Below the pieces are notes generated by a model. It saw nothing but the letters and a program-made list of their open reading frames with translations, did no database searches and was not told where the DNA came from. A DNA stretch of 64,000 nucleotides, taken from positions 40,728,672 through 40,792,671 of the forward strand of contig NC_087062.1 of NCBI RefSeq assembly GCF_963678635.1, written 5' to 3'. This DNA is from Symsagittifera roscoffensis. Taxonomy: Eukaryota; Xenacoelomorpha; Acoela; Convolutidae. A program made the translations under genes and the position numbers. Shown piece by piece: positions 47,854 to 60,497 of this stretch (within the stretch, counting starts at the first letter, position 1; the number at the start of each line of letters is the position of its first letter).

Positions 47854-50800
47854 ATGGACAATTTCAACTTGGATGAATTGATGGACCTGGCAGAGGCATA
47901 TGTGGGACCGATGGTGGATGCGATCTATCGTCGGCTGATCGATCGAGACTTCGCTCTGGAGGACCCAGAGGTAGTCATGTTGCTGACCGCCCTGATCAAC
48001 ATCTTGGGGCATGACAACCGTGGGGACCGCCCCACGGAAGTCCTGTTGATGGCAGCATATGGAGAGAGGGGAGTACTAGACCGCCCGAACATGAGAGTGA
48101 TGAGGTGGAGAAACGGGGCTCTCTCAGGGAGTGACTTGGCGAATGAGCCTGGATTGGGAAGTTCTAGGACTTACCAACCAGGTGAAATGCCTATGCCCTC
48201 CAAGCCCAAACCTGGGCTGACGAGAATGCATCAGGAGATGAACAGCGAGGCTGCCTCGTCTGGTTCACCACTGAGAGCAGCTGTGCCACCAAAGAGGGCG
48301 AAAGTAGGGCAAAAGGTTCAGACGAACCAAACCATGCAAGATCTGGATGGGATGAAGGATGAACTGGAAAGGACGAAGAGGGAGCTGGACGAGATGACCA
48401 AAAGCATGCTCAAGATGGAGGAAGATCGAGACATGTGGAGAAGGTTGTTTGAAGACTGCAACAAGAAGCAGGATCAAGAAATTGAGCGCTTGAGGCAGGA
48501 CTAGAAAGAGCGATCGGAACAGATTGCGTTGACAACGGCCCTGGAGAAAGTGATACCTGCAAGGAATATTCCTCGTGGGCAGTCCCCGATGGAGCTCTTG
48601 ACGCCCCGAGAAATGAGTCAAACAACAGAGACACGGCTCCCGACAGAGACGAATCGAGTGACGATTCCGGATCCTAGTGACACCTTTGGTGACCCCGTCG
48701 TGGAACAGACAGTGAGGAAGCTGATAGAGACAGCTGGACGACTGGTCGCCAACAAGAATGCGCCAGGTTCCGGGGTGACTGCACCCTATGGAACGATCGA
48801 CGACACGGGCAGAGTACGACTCTCCCAGACCGTGATCAGACAGGGGATAAGTGACGTGACGCCACTGATGGGGAGCTCGAAGGCCCCAGAGAGAAGAATA
48901 CAGAAGATGCCAACGAAGAAAGTGTCTCGCATCATAGACGTACAAAAGAACAATCAATTGAAATATAATTTCACGGAAGTTCCAGAGACAGATCCGAGAG
49001 CTTGCTTCAATCGAGCGACTTGGAGCCCGGCAGTAAACCTGCAGCAACCACCACTGGGGACATCTCATCTGATACTGGGAGACAGCTTGGTCAGAGTACT
49101 ATCGAGTTTGAGGACCTCGTGGGTCACCACGGTGATGGCCTTTGGAGGCGCGACGATAGCCCAGTTATATCGAATGGTGGAATTGATGAATCCAGGGAGG
49201 ATCCCCTATGTGATGATCCTGGTTGGGACGAATGACATCTCCAGAGGTTCAGATGAGAAGGAAGCACTATGGGAATCAATGATGGTGTGTTTGTTTACTA
49301 CCCTCTGGCAGAAATTCAATTGCGCGGTACTGACCGTTTGCACTGTGCCCATGAACACGAGAAGCTTGACCGCAGCAGGAAGAAGGCACAACGAGGGAGT
49401 CGTCAGGTGGAATAACATCTTGAGGAACCTCGTAAGTCGAAATGCCGGAAGAATGATCCTCATGGACATCGAACATGAGTTGAGAGCTATGGATCAGGCC
49501 AGACTGACCACGGACGGCATCCACTTCGACAGTATCGAAGGACAAGCTTGGTTGAATCGAGTCTTCCAAGAGCGGTTGGATGAACTAGAGGCGGAACTCT
49601 TTGACACAGGAGTGCTGAAGGAAGAAGGAACAGCGAGTGACGCGGTGATTACCACCTTTGTGCCTCCTAGCCTGGAAACACGCTTGGGTACAGTCCCGGC
49701 CGTCACGACTTACAGGCAACAGAGCTCCAGCGAACCAGGTCAAAGGACGGACGTACAAGATTGATTGGGAGAAGCGCGGATGAGGAGGACCATCCATCCT
49801 AGGAGAAGAATAGGACTTGTCAACCCAATCGAAGAGACAGCCGGCACGTCTAGATCGGACACTAGATCGGAGACGACAAGTACCAGTCGAGAGGAGAGAC
49901 GCCCGGGCAGAGGCTCGTTGATGTGGTCAAGACCCATACCGTCTCCCTGGCATGTATACAAAGACGAGCTAATGAAGCTGGATCTCCAGAGCGTAAGCTT
50001 CATCGAAGATGCAAGGAGGATGCTGAATGGAGCGACGCTGTCCGTCAGCAGATTGTACTCGATATCCGGCATAGACTGGTTGATAGCCGCTAGCATAAAT
50101 TTCAGCTCCACGACGGCCTTGAGATTTGCTGACCTAGAGGGACTGCCCTCTAACAACAGAATGGGACCAGTGAACGCGAGACCATTACAAGACGTGAGGT
50201 TGAAGCATGACGAGGGGAATCGAGAAGAGAGACCTGGAAGATTTCTAGTGACAAGGGCGCCGATCGGACAACATGTGAAGATGTTCAGGCAAGTAAGCTC
50301 ACCTCCTGGTCATGTGAAGGAGAGAATATACCCAAAACTAGTGAATCAAGATGGTGATGCCCAAAGATACGGCGGATTGAAGGCGATAAAGAAAGATGAG
50401 ACCATCTTCGCCGCCTATGACCAAGCAGAAATGAGGAAGGCCAAGATTATGATAGTAGCGAATTCAGAGTTCGTGTACACCTCCAAGTCTCTGTTTTGGC
50501 CGGACGTCATAATGTTGGCAGCGGTCGACCTGGACCTACTGCAATCGATATCTCTGGCTATAGGGGTACAAAAGCAGACGGACATGAACCCAATTACGAT
50601 CGTGTTTGCTGGCATCAATGACCATCTACACAGTAGAGGTTTTCTGAGCAGACTGCGAGATCCTACAACGGCAGAGAACGCTGTGTGGCCAGCGATAAAA
50701 GATATCCTTGAGTCGATGGGCGAAGTGGTGGATGCGACGAAGGAGGGGTCGTTCACCAAAGTGACACCGAGAATAGTATTCGCGTTGTCTCCGGGGTATG

Positions 50801-50934
50801 CACATCTCCCGGATGGACTAAAATTCGTGTATGCGATTGTGACCTTGCTTTCGGAAAGAAAATATGACGTGATCATACCAGCCCCGAATCGCATGATAGA
50901 GATGGAGAACCTGAGGCCACTCAAGGCTGAACTA
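47830..50934 (+). repeat. 3.1-kb repeat inside the second block, first unit
   Basis: Starts at CCGAATCGAACT just before the block's ATG and is repeated at 50935-54035. It covers the N-terminal region, coiled coil, SGNH-like domain (49057-49570) and the GINDH region. Confidence 0.85.
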
Positions 50935-53900
50935 CCGAATCGAACTTGAAAGAATAGAATGGATAACTTCAACTTGGATGAATTGATGGAGCTGGCAGAG
51001 GCATATGTGGGACCGATGGTGGATGCGATCTATCGTCGGCTGATCGATCGAGACTTCGCTCTGGAGGACCCAGAGGTAGTCATGTTGCTGACCGCCCTGA
51101 TCAACATCTTGGGGCACGACAACCGTGGGGACCGCCCCACGGAAGTTGTGTTGATGGCAGCATATGGAGAAAGAGGAGTACTAGACCGCCCGAACATGAG
51201 AGTGATGAGGTGGAGAAACGGGGCTCTCTCAGGGAGTGACTTGGCGAATGAGCCTGGATTGGGAAGTTCTAGGACTTACCAACCAGGTGAGATGCCTATG
51301 CCCTCCAAGCCCAAACCTGGGCTGACGAGAATGCATCAGGAGATGAACAGCGAGGCTGCCTCGTCTGGTTCACCACTGAGAGCAGCTGTGCCACCAAAGA
51401 GGGCGAAAGTAGGACAGAAGGTTCAGACGAACCAAACCATGCAAGATCTGGATGAGATGAACGATGAACTGAAAAGTACGAAGAAGGAGCTGGACGAGAT
51501 GACCAGAAGCATGCTCCAGATGGAGGAAGATCGGGACGTGTGGAGAAAGTTGTTTGAAGACTGCAACAAAAAGCAGGTTCAAGAGATTGAGCGCTTAAGG
51601 CAGGAATAGAAAGAGCGATCGGAGCAGATGGCGTTGACAACGGCCGTGGAGAATGTGATACCTGCAAGGGATATTCCTCGTGGGCAGTCCCCGATGGAGC
51701 TCATGACGCCTCGAGAAATGAGTCAAACAACGGAGACACGACCCCCAGTAGAGACAAATCGAGTAACGATCCCGGATCCTAGTGACACCTTGGGTGACCC
51801 CGTCGTAGAACAGACAGTGAAGAAACTGATAGAGACAGCTGGACGACTGGTCGCTAACAAGAATGCGCCAGGTTCCGGGGTGACTGCACCCTATGGAACG
51901 ATTGACGATACGGGCAGAGTACGACTCTCCCAGACTGTGATCAGACAGGGGATAAGTGACGTGACACCACTCATGGGGAGCTCGAGAATCCCAGAGAGAA
52001 GAGTACGGAAGATGCCAGCGAAGAAAGTGCCTCGCATAATAGACGTGCAAAAGAATAATCAATTGAAATACAATTTCACGGGAGTTCCGGAGACAGATCC
52101 GAGGGCCTGCTTCAATCGAGCTACTTGGAGCCCGGCTATAAACCTGCAGCAACCACCACTCGGGACATCTCATCTGATACTGGGAGACAGCTTGGTCAGA
52201 GTGCTGTCGATTTTGAGGACCTCGTGGGTCACCACGCTGATGGCCTTTGGAGGCGCGACGATAGCCCAATTATATCGGATGGTGGAACTAATGAATCCAG
52301 GGAGGATTCCCAATGTGATGATCTTAGTTGGGACGAATGACATCTCCAGAGGTTCAGATGAGCAGGAAGCACTATGGGAGTCAATGATGGTGTGTTTGCT
52401 TACGACCCTCTGGCAGAAATTCAGTTGCGCGGTACTGACCGTTTGCACTGTGCCAATGAATACAAGAAGCCTGATAGCATGAGGAAGAAGGCACAACGAG
52501 GGAGTCGTCAGGTGGAACAACATCTTGAGGAACCTAGCAAGTCGAAACGCCGGAAGAATGATCCTCATGGACATCGAACATGAGTTGAGAGCCATGGATC
52601 AGGCCAGACTGACCACGGACGGCATCCACTTCGACAGTATCGAAGGACAAGCTTGGTTGAATCGAGTCTTCAAGAGCGGTTGGACGAGCTGGAAGCAGAA
52701 CTCTTTGACACAGGAGTGCTGAAGGAAGAAGGAACAGTGAGTGATGCGGTGATTACCACCTTTGTGCCTCCTAGCCTGGAAACACGCTTGGGTACGGTCA
52801 CGGCCGTCACGAACTACAGGCAACAAAGCTCCAGCGAACCAGGTCAAAGAACAGACGTACAGGATTGATTGGGAGAAGCACCGATGAGGAGGTCATTTCA
52901 TCCTAGGAGAAAAATAGGACCTGTCAACCCAATCGAAGAGACAGCAGGCACATCTAGATTGGACACTAGATCGGAGACGACAAGTACCAGTCGAGAGGAG
53001 AGACCGAGCAGAGGCTCATTGATGTGGTCGAGACCCATACCGTCTCCCTGGCATATATACAAAGACGAACTAATGAAGCTGGATCTTCAGAGAGTAAGCT
53101 TCATCGAAGATGCAAGGAGGATGCTGAATGGAGCGATGCTATCCGTCAGCAGATTGTACTCGATAACCGGCGTAGAATGGCTGATAGCCGCTAGCATAAA
53201 TTTCAGCTCCACGACGGCCTTAAGATTTGCTGACTTGGAGGGACTGTCCTCTAACAACACGATGGGACCAGTGAATGCGAGACCGTTGCAAGATGTGAGA
53301 TTGAACCATGAAGAGGGGAATCGTGAAGAGAGACCAGGAAGATTCCTGACGACGAGAGCGCCGATTGGACAACACGTGAAGATATTCAGGCAGCTGACGA
53401 CACCACCTGGTCATGCGAAGGAAAGAGTGTACCCAAAACTAGTGAACCAAGATGGTGATGCCCAGAGATATGGCGGATTGACAGCGATAAAGAAAGATGA
53501 AACCATCTTCGCCGCCTATGACAAAGCAGAGATGAGGAAGGCCAAGATTATGGTAGTAGCGAATTCAGAGTTCGTGTACACTTCCAAGTCTTTGTTTTGG
53601 CCGGACGTCATAATGTTGGCAGCGGTCGACCTGGACCTACTGCAATCAGTATCTTTGGCTATAGGGGTACAAAGGCAGACGGACATGAATCCAATTACGA
53701 TTGTGTTTGCTGGCATCAATGACCATCTACACAGTAGAGGTTTTCTGAGCAGACTCAGAGATCCTACAACAGCAGAAAACGCAGTATGGCCAGCGATAAA
53801 AGACATCCTTGAGTCGATGGGTGAAGTGGTGGATGCAACGAAGGAGGGGTCATTCAATAAAGTGGCATTGAGAGTAGTATTCGCGTTGTCTCCGGGATAT

Positions 53901-54035
53901 GCACATCTCCCGCATGGACTGAAATTCGTGTATGCAATTGTGGCCTTACTCTCGGAAGGAAAATATGATGTGATCATATCAGCCCCGAATCGCCTGATAG
54001 AAATGGAGAACCTGAGGCCACTTAAGGCTGAACTG
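50935..54035 (+). repeat. 3.1-kb repeat inside the second block, second unit
   Basis: Tandem partner of 47830-50934, with its own ATG at 50959 and its own SGNH-like domain (52165-52680). The two units differ by several percent by eye, about as much as the two element copies do from each other. The join therefore probably brought together two different family members. Confidence 0.85.
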
Positions 54036-57000
54036 CCTGCAGTATGGGCAGATATCTCAAACGCGATGAGAGGATTCAAGGACCACGCGCTACACATGTT
54101 AGTGTTGGACGAAGTGCTGGGGTTGGAACTGTCCAATTTCAGTCGACAACTCAAACTGAAACCGGGAATAGACGACGACCATCGAGTGATCACGGCAATG
54201 TCCAACGACTTATGGTTTCGAGCAATGGAAGTGGCAGGTGAAGACACAAGAAGGAAAAATTCACTGGAGACGAGAGCTCATCTGGAGGCGATGGTTCTGA
54301 GAACCAAGCCGGAAGCCAACCAGTGGCTACACCTGAACCCTAGAGTAGCGGCATTGGGTGCAGATGCTTTTGAGCAAGGCCCCGTGATGATCACGAAGAT
54401 ACATGCCTACTTGTTGAAGGAGGTGAACCTGGCGGAAAATGCCGGAGAGTTTGTAAACAGAATGTGTCAGATTACTCTGGAAACCTTCTGGACCCAGGAA
54501 GTGAAAGGACAGGAGGGCTTTGAAAGGACAGACAGCATGCTAGAAGGGTTGGGAGCCGGATGGACCGCGTCCTTCTTGGCAAAAGTTTACCCGAAAGTCT
54601 CGCACTATTTGATAAAGGAATTCCTCCAAGCAGTAGTGAGAGTATCGATAGTGGAATTAATAGCCTTGTTCGTGACATTCGGAGCGGAGAGTTTCGTGAA
54701 AGGACCGGCGATGCTGCTCACCGATGGAATTCAGAACCTGCGGCTAGACGGACTTCTGACATTGATTGCAATTACCCACGGAAACTTGGGAGGACTAATG
54801 GAACTGGCACGTTGTCCAGAGCAGATGAAAGAGAGAGCGAGGAACTTGGATATGAAGAAATCCACGGACTCGTGGAAAAAGATAAGAGACCTGAGACACA
54901 CTCTTATCCAGTATCTCTTACAACAAAATCGCTTTGGAACGGGAGAAGACGAGACGATTGAAAGAGAGGAAGATGTTAGACGACATGTTGGAGGCATGCC
55001 ACTGTTAACTGATCTGAGCTTGGCTATGAGAACCGATCCCTTGGCGCTTATCAGAGGAGTCACGGAGTTCGTGACAGTGATCTATGGACCAGCAGTCACG
55101 TTTGCGTTCCCTGACGTTAAAGTGGAAGCTGATAGGAGGTCGGTGCTGCACCTGAACCTCATATCGGCAGTGAACGGTAGTACACTGAACTGGTGTGAGC
55201 AGCACACATTACGGGAGCTCATGAGTGAAGATCTGTTTTTTGCGAAAATATCGGAGCCAGAGATGACAGTCATCAATTTTGACGACCACTTCCGTGATCG
55301 CATGGGAGAAGTAGAAAGAGGACACATCGAGGTGTTTCCAAGGCTTTGGAATCTGAGACGCTATGATAAAACGAATGGTGAGATAACCAGAGTGCCTCGT
55401 CTTACTGCAGCATATCACAAAGTGAGAGAATAGACGAAGGACTGGGGCGATTACAAGAAGCTGCCGGAGGTAATCCCTGAATTCCCTCTGATAAGAAGGA
55501 TGTTGCTCGGAGCAGTCTCGGTGGTACAAACTCCTAGGTTGAGAGCATTCGAAACCAATGAAAGGAGAGTGGGGAATTTCGTGGGAACGATGGATCCATA
55601 CTTCGTAGGGAGAAATGCCGCCGTGTTACAATACACACGATTTGCATACACGGATCAAGCGACGAGAAGGCGAATAAGCAACGCCGCGACTCCCAAGCCT
55701 GGAAGATTTGATGAGGAATGGAAGGGATTAGGCTTAGCTCCGATGAGGATGAGAGGCAGGACCGAATTGCCTGAAGCCTCATTAATCCTGACTAGTGTAA
55801 AACAGGAGATGAAAGTGGGAGGAATACTGCAGACGAGAACCTTCCTAGCACCCTTCGGCTGCGAAGAAATCAAAGTGGTCCATGGAGAAGAGGAAGATAA
55901 ATTGGCCGGTACACTGCTCATACCGAGATTCCAGGAAGAAGCCGACAATGACGAACAAGGACCATCGAGCCCGAACAAAGATAAATCAGAAAGAAATGAC
56001 GGACAGGGTGAGAGCCGTCAAACCGAAGAACCCATGCAACAAGATCAAGCTGGTGGGGAAGACGACAGGGCATCTACAGGAGGAACATCCAGCCTGGATT
56101 TCAATATCTTCAGTGATCTTGAGAACAATGCAGACACGTTGGAAACGACTGAGCCAGCGGATGAAGGCATCTCGGCACTGGAGCCTCCGTCAGCCTTTAT
56201 GGAAATGAAACGGAATTTGCCGGAGAGCAGCTCTCCTGGCAATTCAAGAAATAATGACCAGAGAATCCTCATGGAATCACCCCGGAGGAGAAGAATAGAG
56301 GCTTCAGCCAGAGTACCTTTCTTGGGAACGCTGCCCGAAGAAGAATGGGAAGTACATCACCGAGACCACGAGAGTAGGACGGGATGCAAACTGGACAGAG
56401 TGGCGTTCATGGAAGAAGTCTGGACCGTGGTTCAAAGCTATGGGACCCAGTCTATTCTAAAAACGGGTCTCAACCAACCCTTGATGAGAGAAGTGCTTGA
56501 CAAGCTTGATGAGTGTGAAGGGAGACTGAGTGAGTTGTTGATCGACTCAGCCACTGATGAGTGTGAAGCGAATTCTCCCATCAAGATGACACCGCAGGAC
56601 GATGAAGGAGAGGTGGTGTATCTGTCAAGAACCAGGAGAGGGACGATGCGATCAAAAATGGTGATTGATAAAATCAATGCGATGAAAAAAAAGTTAGGCA
56701 GCAGAGTGAGGCCGAGGAGAGTTGGAAAGACGAAAGTGGATTCAGAAATATCGATGAAAGCTGGTAACTCAGCGAAAAGGAAAAGAGTTGAGGAGGTCAT
56801 GGATTTGGGGCAAGGTGATTATTAATTGTCTGGCACAGATGGAATGTTAACTGATATAGCGATGGTGCCACCCATTCTCATGGCGGGGATAAAGTCAACC
56901 GGTTATAAATCCAAAAGTAGTGACCGCACTCTGACTGGAGCAACCTTAGAAATGGAAATACTCAGCCAATGTGGAGAGAGCAAAATGAAAGACTTCAAGC

Positions 57001-58142
57001 CATCTCCCATGAATCATGGAAAGGGAAGTGTCGCAGGACAACTAACACCAGTGGAATACAACCGACTGACAGTGTCGGAGACTTTGTCGATAGATGAACC
57101 CACCGGTGGATACATGGAGGTGTTGGAATACCGAAACTCGGCTAGAGGGTATGTAATGGCCCTGGAAGACGAAAAAGCCATGGAGGGTTATCTGGAAACG
57201 ATGTTGCAAGGCACCATCCTCAAGCAGAAGGCGTACGGGACTTTGGCGTCGTCTGACATACAGGCGGAAACGATCGAGCAGTTAGTGAGCCTTCCATGGA
57301 AAGCAGTAGTGTTGAGGTATTTCGAAGAAGAAATGAGGACTACGCCAAGAATACATGCTCTCGTGGCAGTACCTTATGTAAGAACAGAGTTACAGCTCCA
57401 GTTCGCCTGGTGCATGATGGGACTGACTCGCAAAGAATATGACTCAGAAGAAAGGAAGAGATCAAAAGAGGAAAAGGTTTTCCTTATGACGAACCTGAGG
57501 GATCTGATAGTCCAGGAGGGAGCCGCAGTAGCGTGTGCGAAGCGGAGAGACGCTCTCTGTTTCATTCGATTCCTGATAGAGCAGATATCAGTACCTGCAT
57601 TAAACACTTGTGTTAGAATGTTGAGGGAAGGCGATGAGCGAACGAAAGCCTTATTCTTGCTAGCACTGCTGGATATGCAGCAAAGTAAACCGATGAGGGT
57701 GAACATGAGAGAACCTGAGGAGTTAGAACCCATGAAAAAGATAGACGAAATCAGGAGATTCTCAAACAAGGAACTGAGACTCACTAAAGAATCTATGGGA
57801 GCATTGCCGAAATCCAGTGAATACTGTGGACCGATCAAGAAGAAATCGTATGGCTACGTATCCGGGATCATAGGGATCGCGTACAATCCTTTCCTGAGTG
57901 AAGACATACGCGATTGCTTCTTCGATTATGAGCAGGCGGTGTTGCTAAGATTCTGGACGTCCAGAATCGTAACGATTAAGAGCGTTAACAATCCACAGGC
58001 CAAATTGGGACTGGTCTTGGAAGAAGAGGTGACTGCATCTTCAGTACCAAAATCCGACAAAAGAGTGGAGTTTGGGTTGGGATTCTCAGATGAATTACTG
58101 AGAACGAGCTTGATGACAGTGTGGGAATTGATGAGGCCATAA

Positions 58143-59897
58143 TGGTGTCCTAGTCCCAACGCTGACTCAATTTTACGGGCGACACAAGACGTACAGAGGG
58201 AACTGAATGCAGACTGTAACCTGCGTGACCTCAACATCATATATAATGTGATGATAACAGCCTCTAAGAGCAACGGAGAAGATAAATCGGAGTTGCCTGG
58301 CTGGGGACCAGAAGACTGGGTCAAACCTGGTAGCTGTCTGGCGGAAGTCTGTGGACTGGAGGGTCACGTTTGTGGAGGTTTGGACTGTGTGAAGACCCTG
58401 GAGAAACAACACAAGCAATTGACGGTATTGTTTGGAAATGTAGTGATGAAAGCTAGAACAGAAACGGAACTGATAGCAGATTGCCATGGAGGAACCGATG
58501 TGAATCTAGTGACTGCACTAGGATTCTACAGCATGTTTGGTTCTTTAGAGTCACTATTGAATCTGGAACAGAAACATGAGGTGGTCACAGCCATCAGTGT
58601 AGAAGTATTCCCAGGAGTTCTGCAGACTGAACAGAAATACATAGGGAAATGGAGGGAAGCAATCGAGACAGAAATGAACATCAGACACAGCGAGACTTAT
58701 TGTAGACCATCAGGAGCACGATATTTGGTGGGTTCAACGTTGGCTCCATTGTGCAGGAGCAGATACCCTGTACATTTCGTGGCTGTGGACGTGAAGAGTA
58801 CAAGAACGATCGTGGATCAAGCCTTCTCAGTGCCGAAGTGTGTAAGATTGGCGAGAATGTCCGAGAAGTCTTACGAGTTACTATGTAAGATGTTCTCAGC
58901 AGTTCCAGAGAGAACCAAAGAAGAATTGGAGTCGATACTAGGAAAGAAGTTCATGGGATATGTGAGTGGGAACTTCAGTGACTTTGAGAGACAGAAACAG
59001 AGAGGATCAACTGTCACAGAATACAATGCAGTAGACGAGAATGATGAAGTCCACCGAGTGATGATGGAAGTGGAACCATTGCTGGAAGCTTTGGGAAAAC
59101 GTAATTGGAGGAGCATCATGTTGACGCATGACGAGTTTCCTTGCCACTGCTTGCTGCAGACCTGGTGGTATCCCAAGCGTAGTAATCTGATGTTGATCTG
59201 GGACTCTGGAGAGCTGCTCTCCATGGGTTTACCAGATTCATCACAGCCCGTAACGATAGTGATAGTGGGAGTTATGATGGCGATACGATGGCTGCAAGCT
59301 CATGTGAGAGAAAATAACAGACAGGAGGCACCGACGAGAGAACAGTTGCGGAAGTTAGATTGTCTAAAAGATTTAGATCTTTTTGAGACAATGTGCAAAA
59401 TTCTAAACATTCCGATGGAAGTGAAGAAGATATGGGCGAGGAAACGATTGATGCCATGGTTCAGAGCTAACATGACTGCATGGTTGTACGAGTATGCGAA
59501 AAAGCATATGTCGAAGCACGGCAGGGTGTACAGTGAATATCAGCTGGACATTGGAGCAGGAGCTTTCAAGCGAGCTCTCGTGACTCATCGGAACGCAGTG
59601 ACCACCGCTGTGAAAAGAATTTCCAGGACGAGTGAACGTAGTGGAGAGGAGAAGGCAGAGATGTTAAAGGAGGATTTGGAGAGAAATGTGACGTTGTGTC
59701 TCCACAACAGCTCCTGCAGGAACAGAGAATCTAACGTGGATCCCCTACCTTGTTGTAAACAAAGGGTGGAAGAGCAGAAGTGTTGGAGGACGGCTTCCAG
59801 CAGCGTCAGGATAGCTAACGACGTGTTACAAGATACAGAAACTGAGAGTGCAGAGTCAGTATCTCACAGGAGGAAGAAATGGAACACTGACGGATGA
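58143..59897 (+). mobile_element. Unrecognised C-terminal part of the second block
   Basis: Found only in copy 2. A 549-codon open stretch (58248-59897) has many Cys residues in its first 60 and last 80 codons and conserved-looking segments such as HFVAVDVKSTRTIV and LTHDEFPCHCLLQTWWYP. There is one short hydrophobic run (PVTIVIVGVMMAIRW) that is too isolated to call a membrane anchor. I do not recognise the family. Confidence 0.55.
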
Positions 59898-60497
59898 CCG
59901 AAAAACAAGATGAAAAAAGAGATGAAATTAGAAGAATTTAGAAGTTTTAGAACTTCTAAACGACAAAAAAAAGAAGAAAACAAAGGAGTGATGAAGAAAA
60001 GTTAAAACTCAGAATTGTTTTATGTGTGTGAAAAACTCAAGTGAGAAACCAAGCAACCAAGTTGTAATTGAAAACTGAAACATTAAGTTGAGTTTTGAAA
60101 TTGTTGCATTTGTAAATTTGCATTCTGATTTTAGTTGAAGTGGCTTTAGAGACACTCACTTACTATTTATTTAGGAAGGCTTAAGTGAAGGAGTATATTT
60201 AAATATTCCAGCCTACATGACTGTTTTTAACCAGCTAGGAGAACTGATCACTTTGTGGTGACATGGAAGGCTTGAGTAATCTCTCGAAGAGGGAGATTGT
60301 TTCATTGTTCTTTCTAACCACAAAGTTTCTTAGTTTTAATATTCAGGACAATAACAAGCAAGGTTTCCGAAGGGAAGAAGCAAAGTAGGATAATTTTAGC
60401 TTGTTGGTTGGCAGGACTGTCCTGCAAGCCAACACCTTTTAAATCTAAGAGAAAAAGTTTTAATCGGGACATTGACACTGGAAGTCAGAAAATATGT
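59898..60497 (+). mobile_element. 3' untranslated region of copy 2
   Basis: AT-rich, with no coding region. It holds a purine run (GAAGGGAAGAAGCAAAG near 60368) and the strong hairpin at 60403-60433. The purine run is about 330 bp before the LTR edge, too far for a standard polypurine tract. Confidence 0.6.
60403..60433 (+). promoter_or_regulatory. Strong hairpin near the element's 3' end
   Basis: The arms GTTGGTTGGCAGGAC and GTCCTGCAAGCCAAC pair at 13 of 15 positions with a 1-nt centre, so it is close to a perfect palindrome. It could be an RNA stability or processing structure; the function is unknown. Confidence 0.5.

Larger units (their letters stand above)
47854..59897 (+). mobile_element. 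Second coding block of copy 2
   Basis: Same content as in copy 1, with the 3.1-kb front part doubled, and extending further at the 3' side (58143-59897) where copy 1 is missing. No similarity to envelope proteins is seen. The density of acidic and basic alternating segments and the presence of a hydrolase domain suggest a multi-domain polyprotein, but no protease sites can be named. Broken. Confidence 0.75.

Noticed and set aside
58248-59897. Envelope gene of an errantivirus-like element
   Set aside because: No signal peptide, no furin-like site, no fusion peptide and no convincing C-terminal membrane anchor.
60368-60384. Purine run as the polypurine tract
   Set aside because: It is about 330 bp before the first LTR start; nothing strongly purine-rich abuts the LTR itself.
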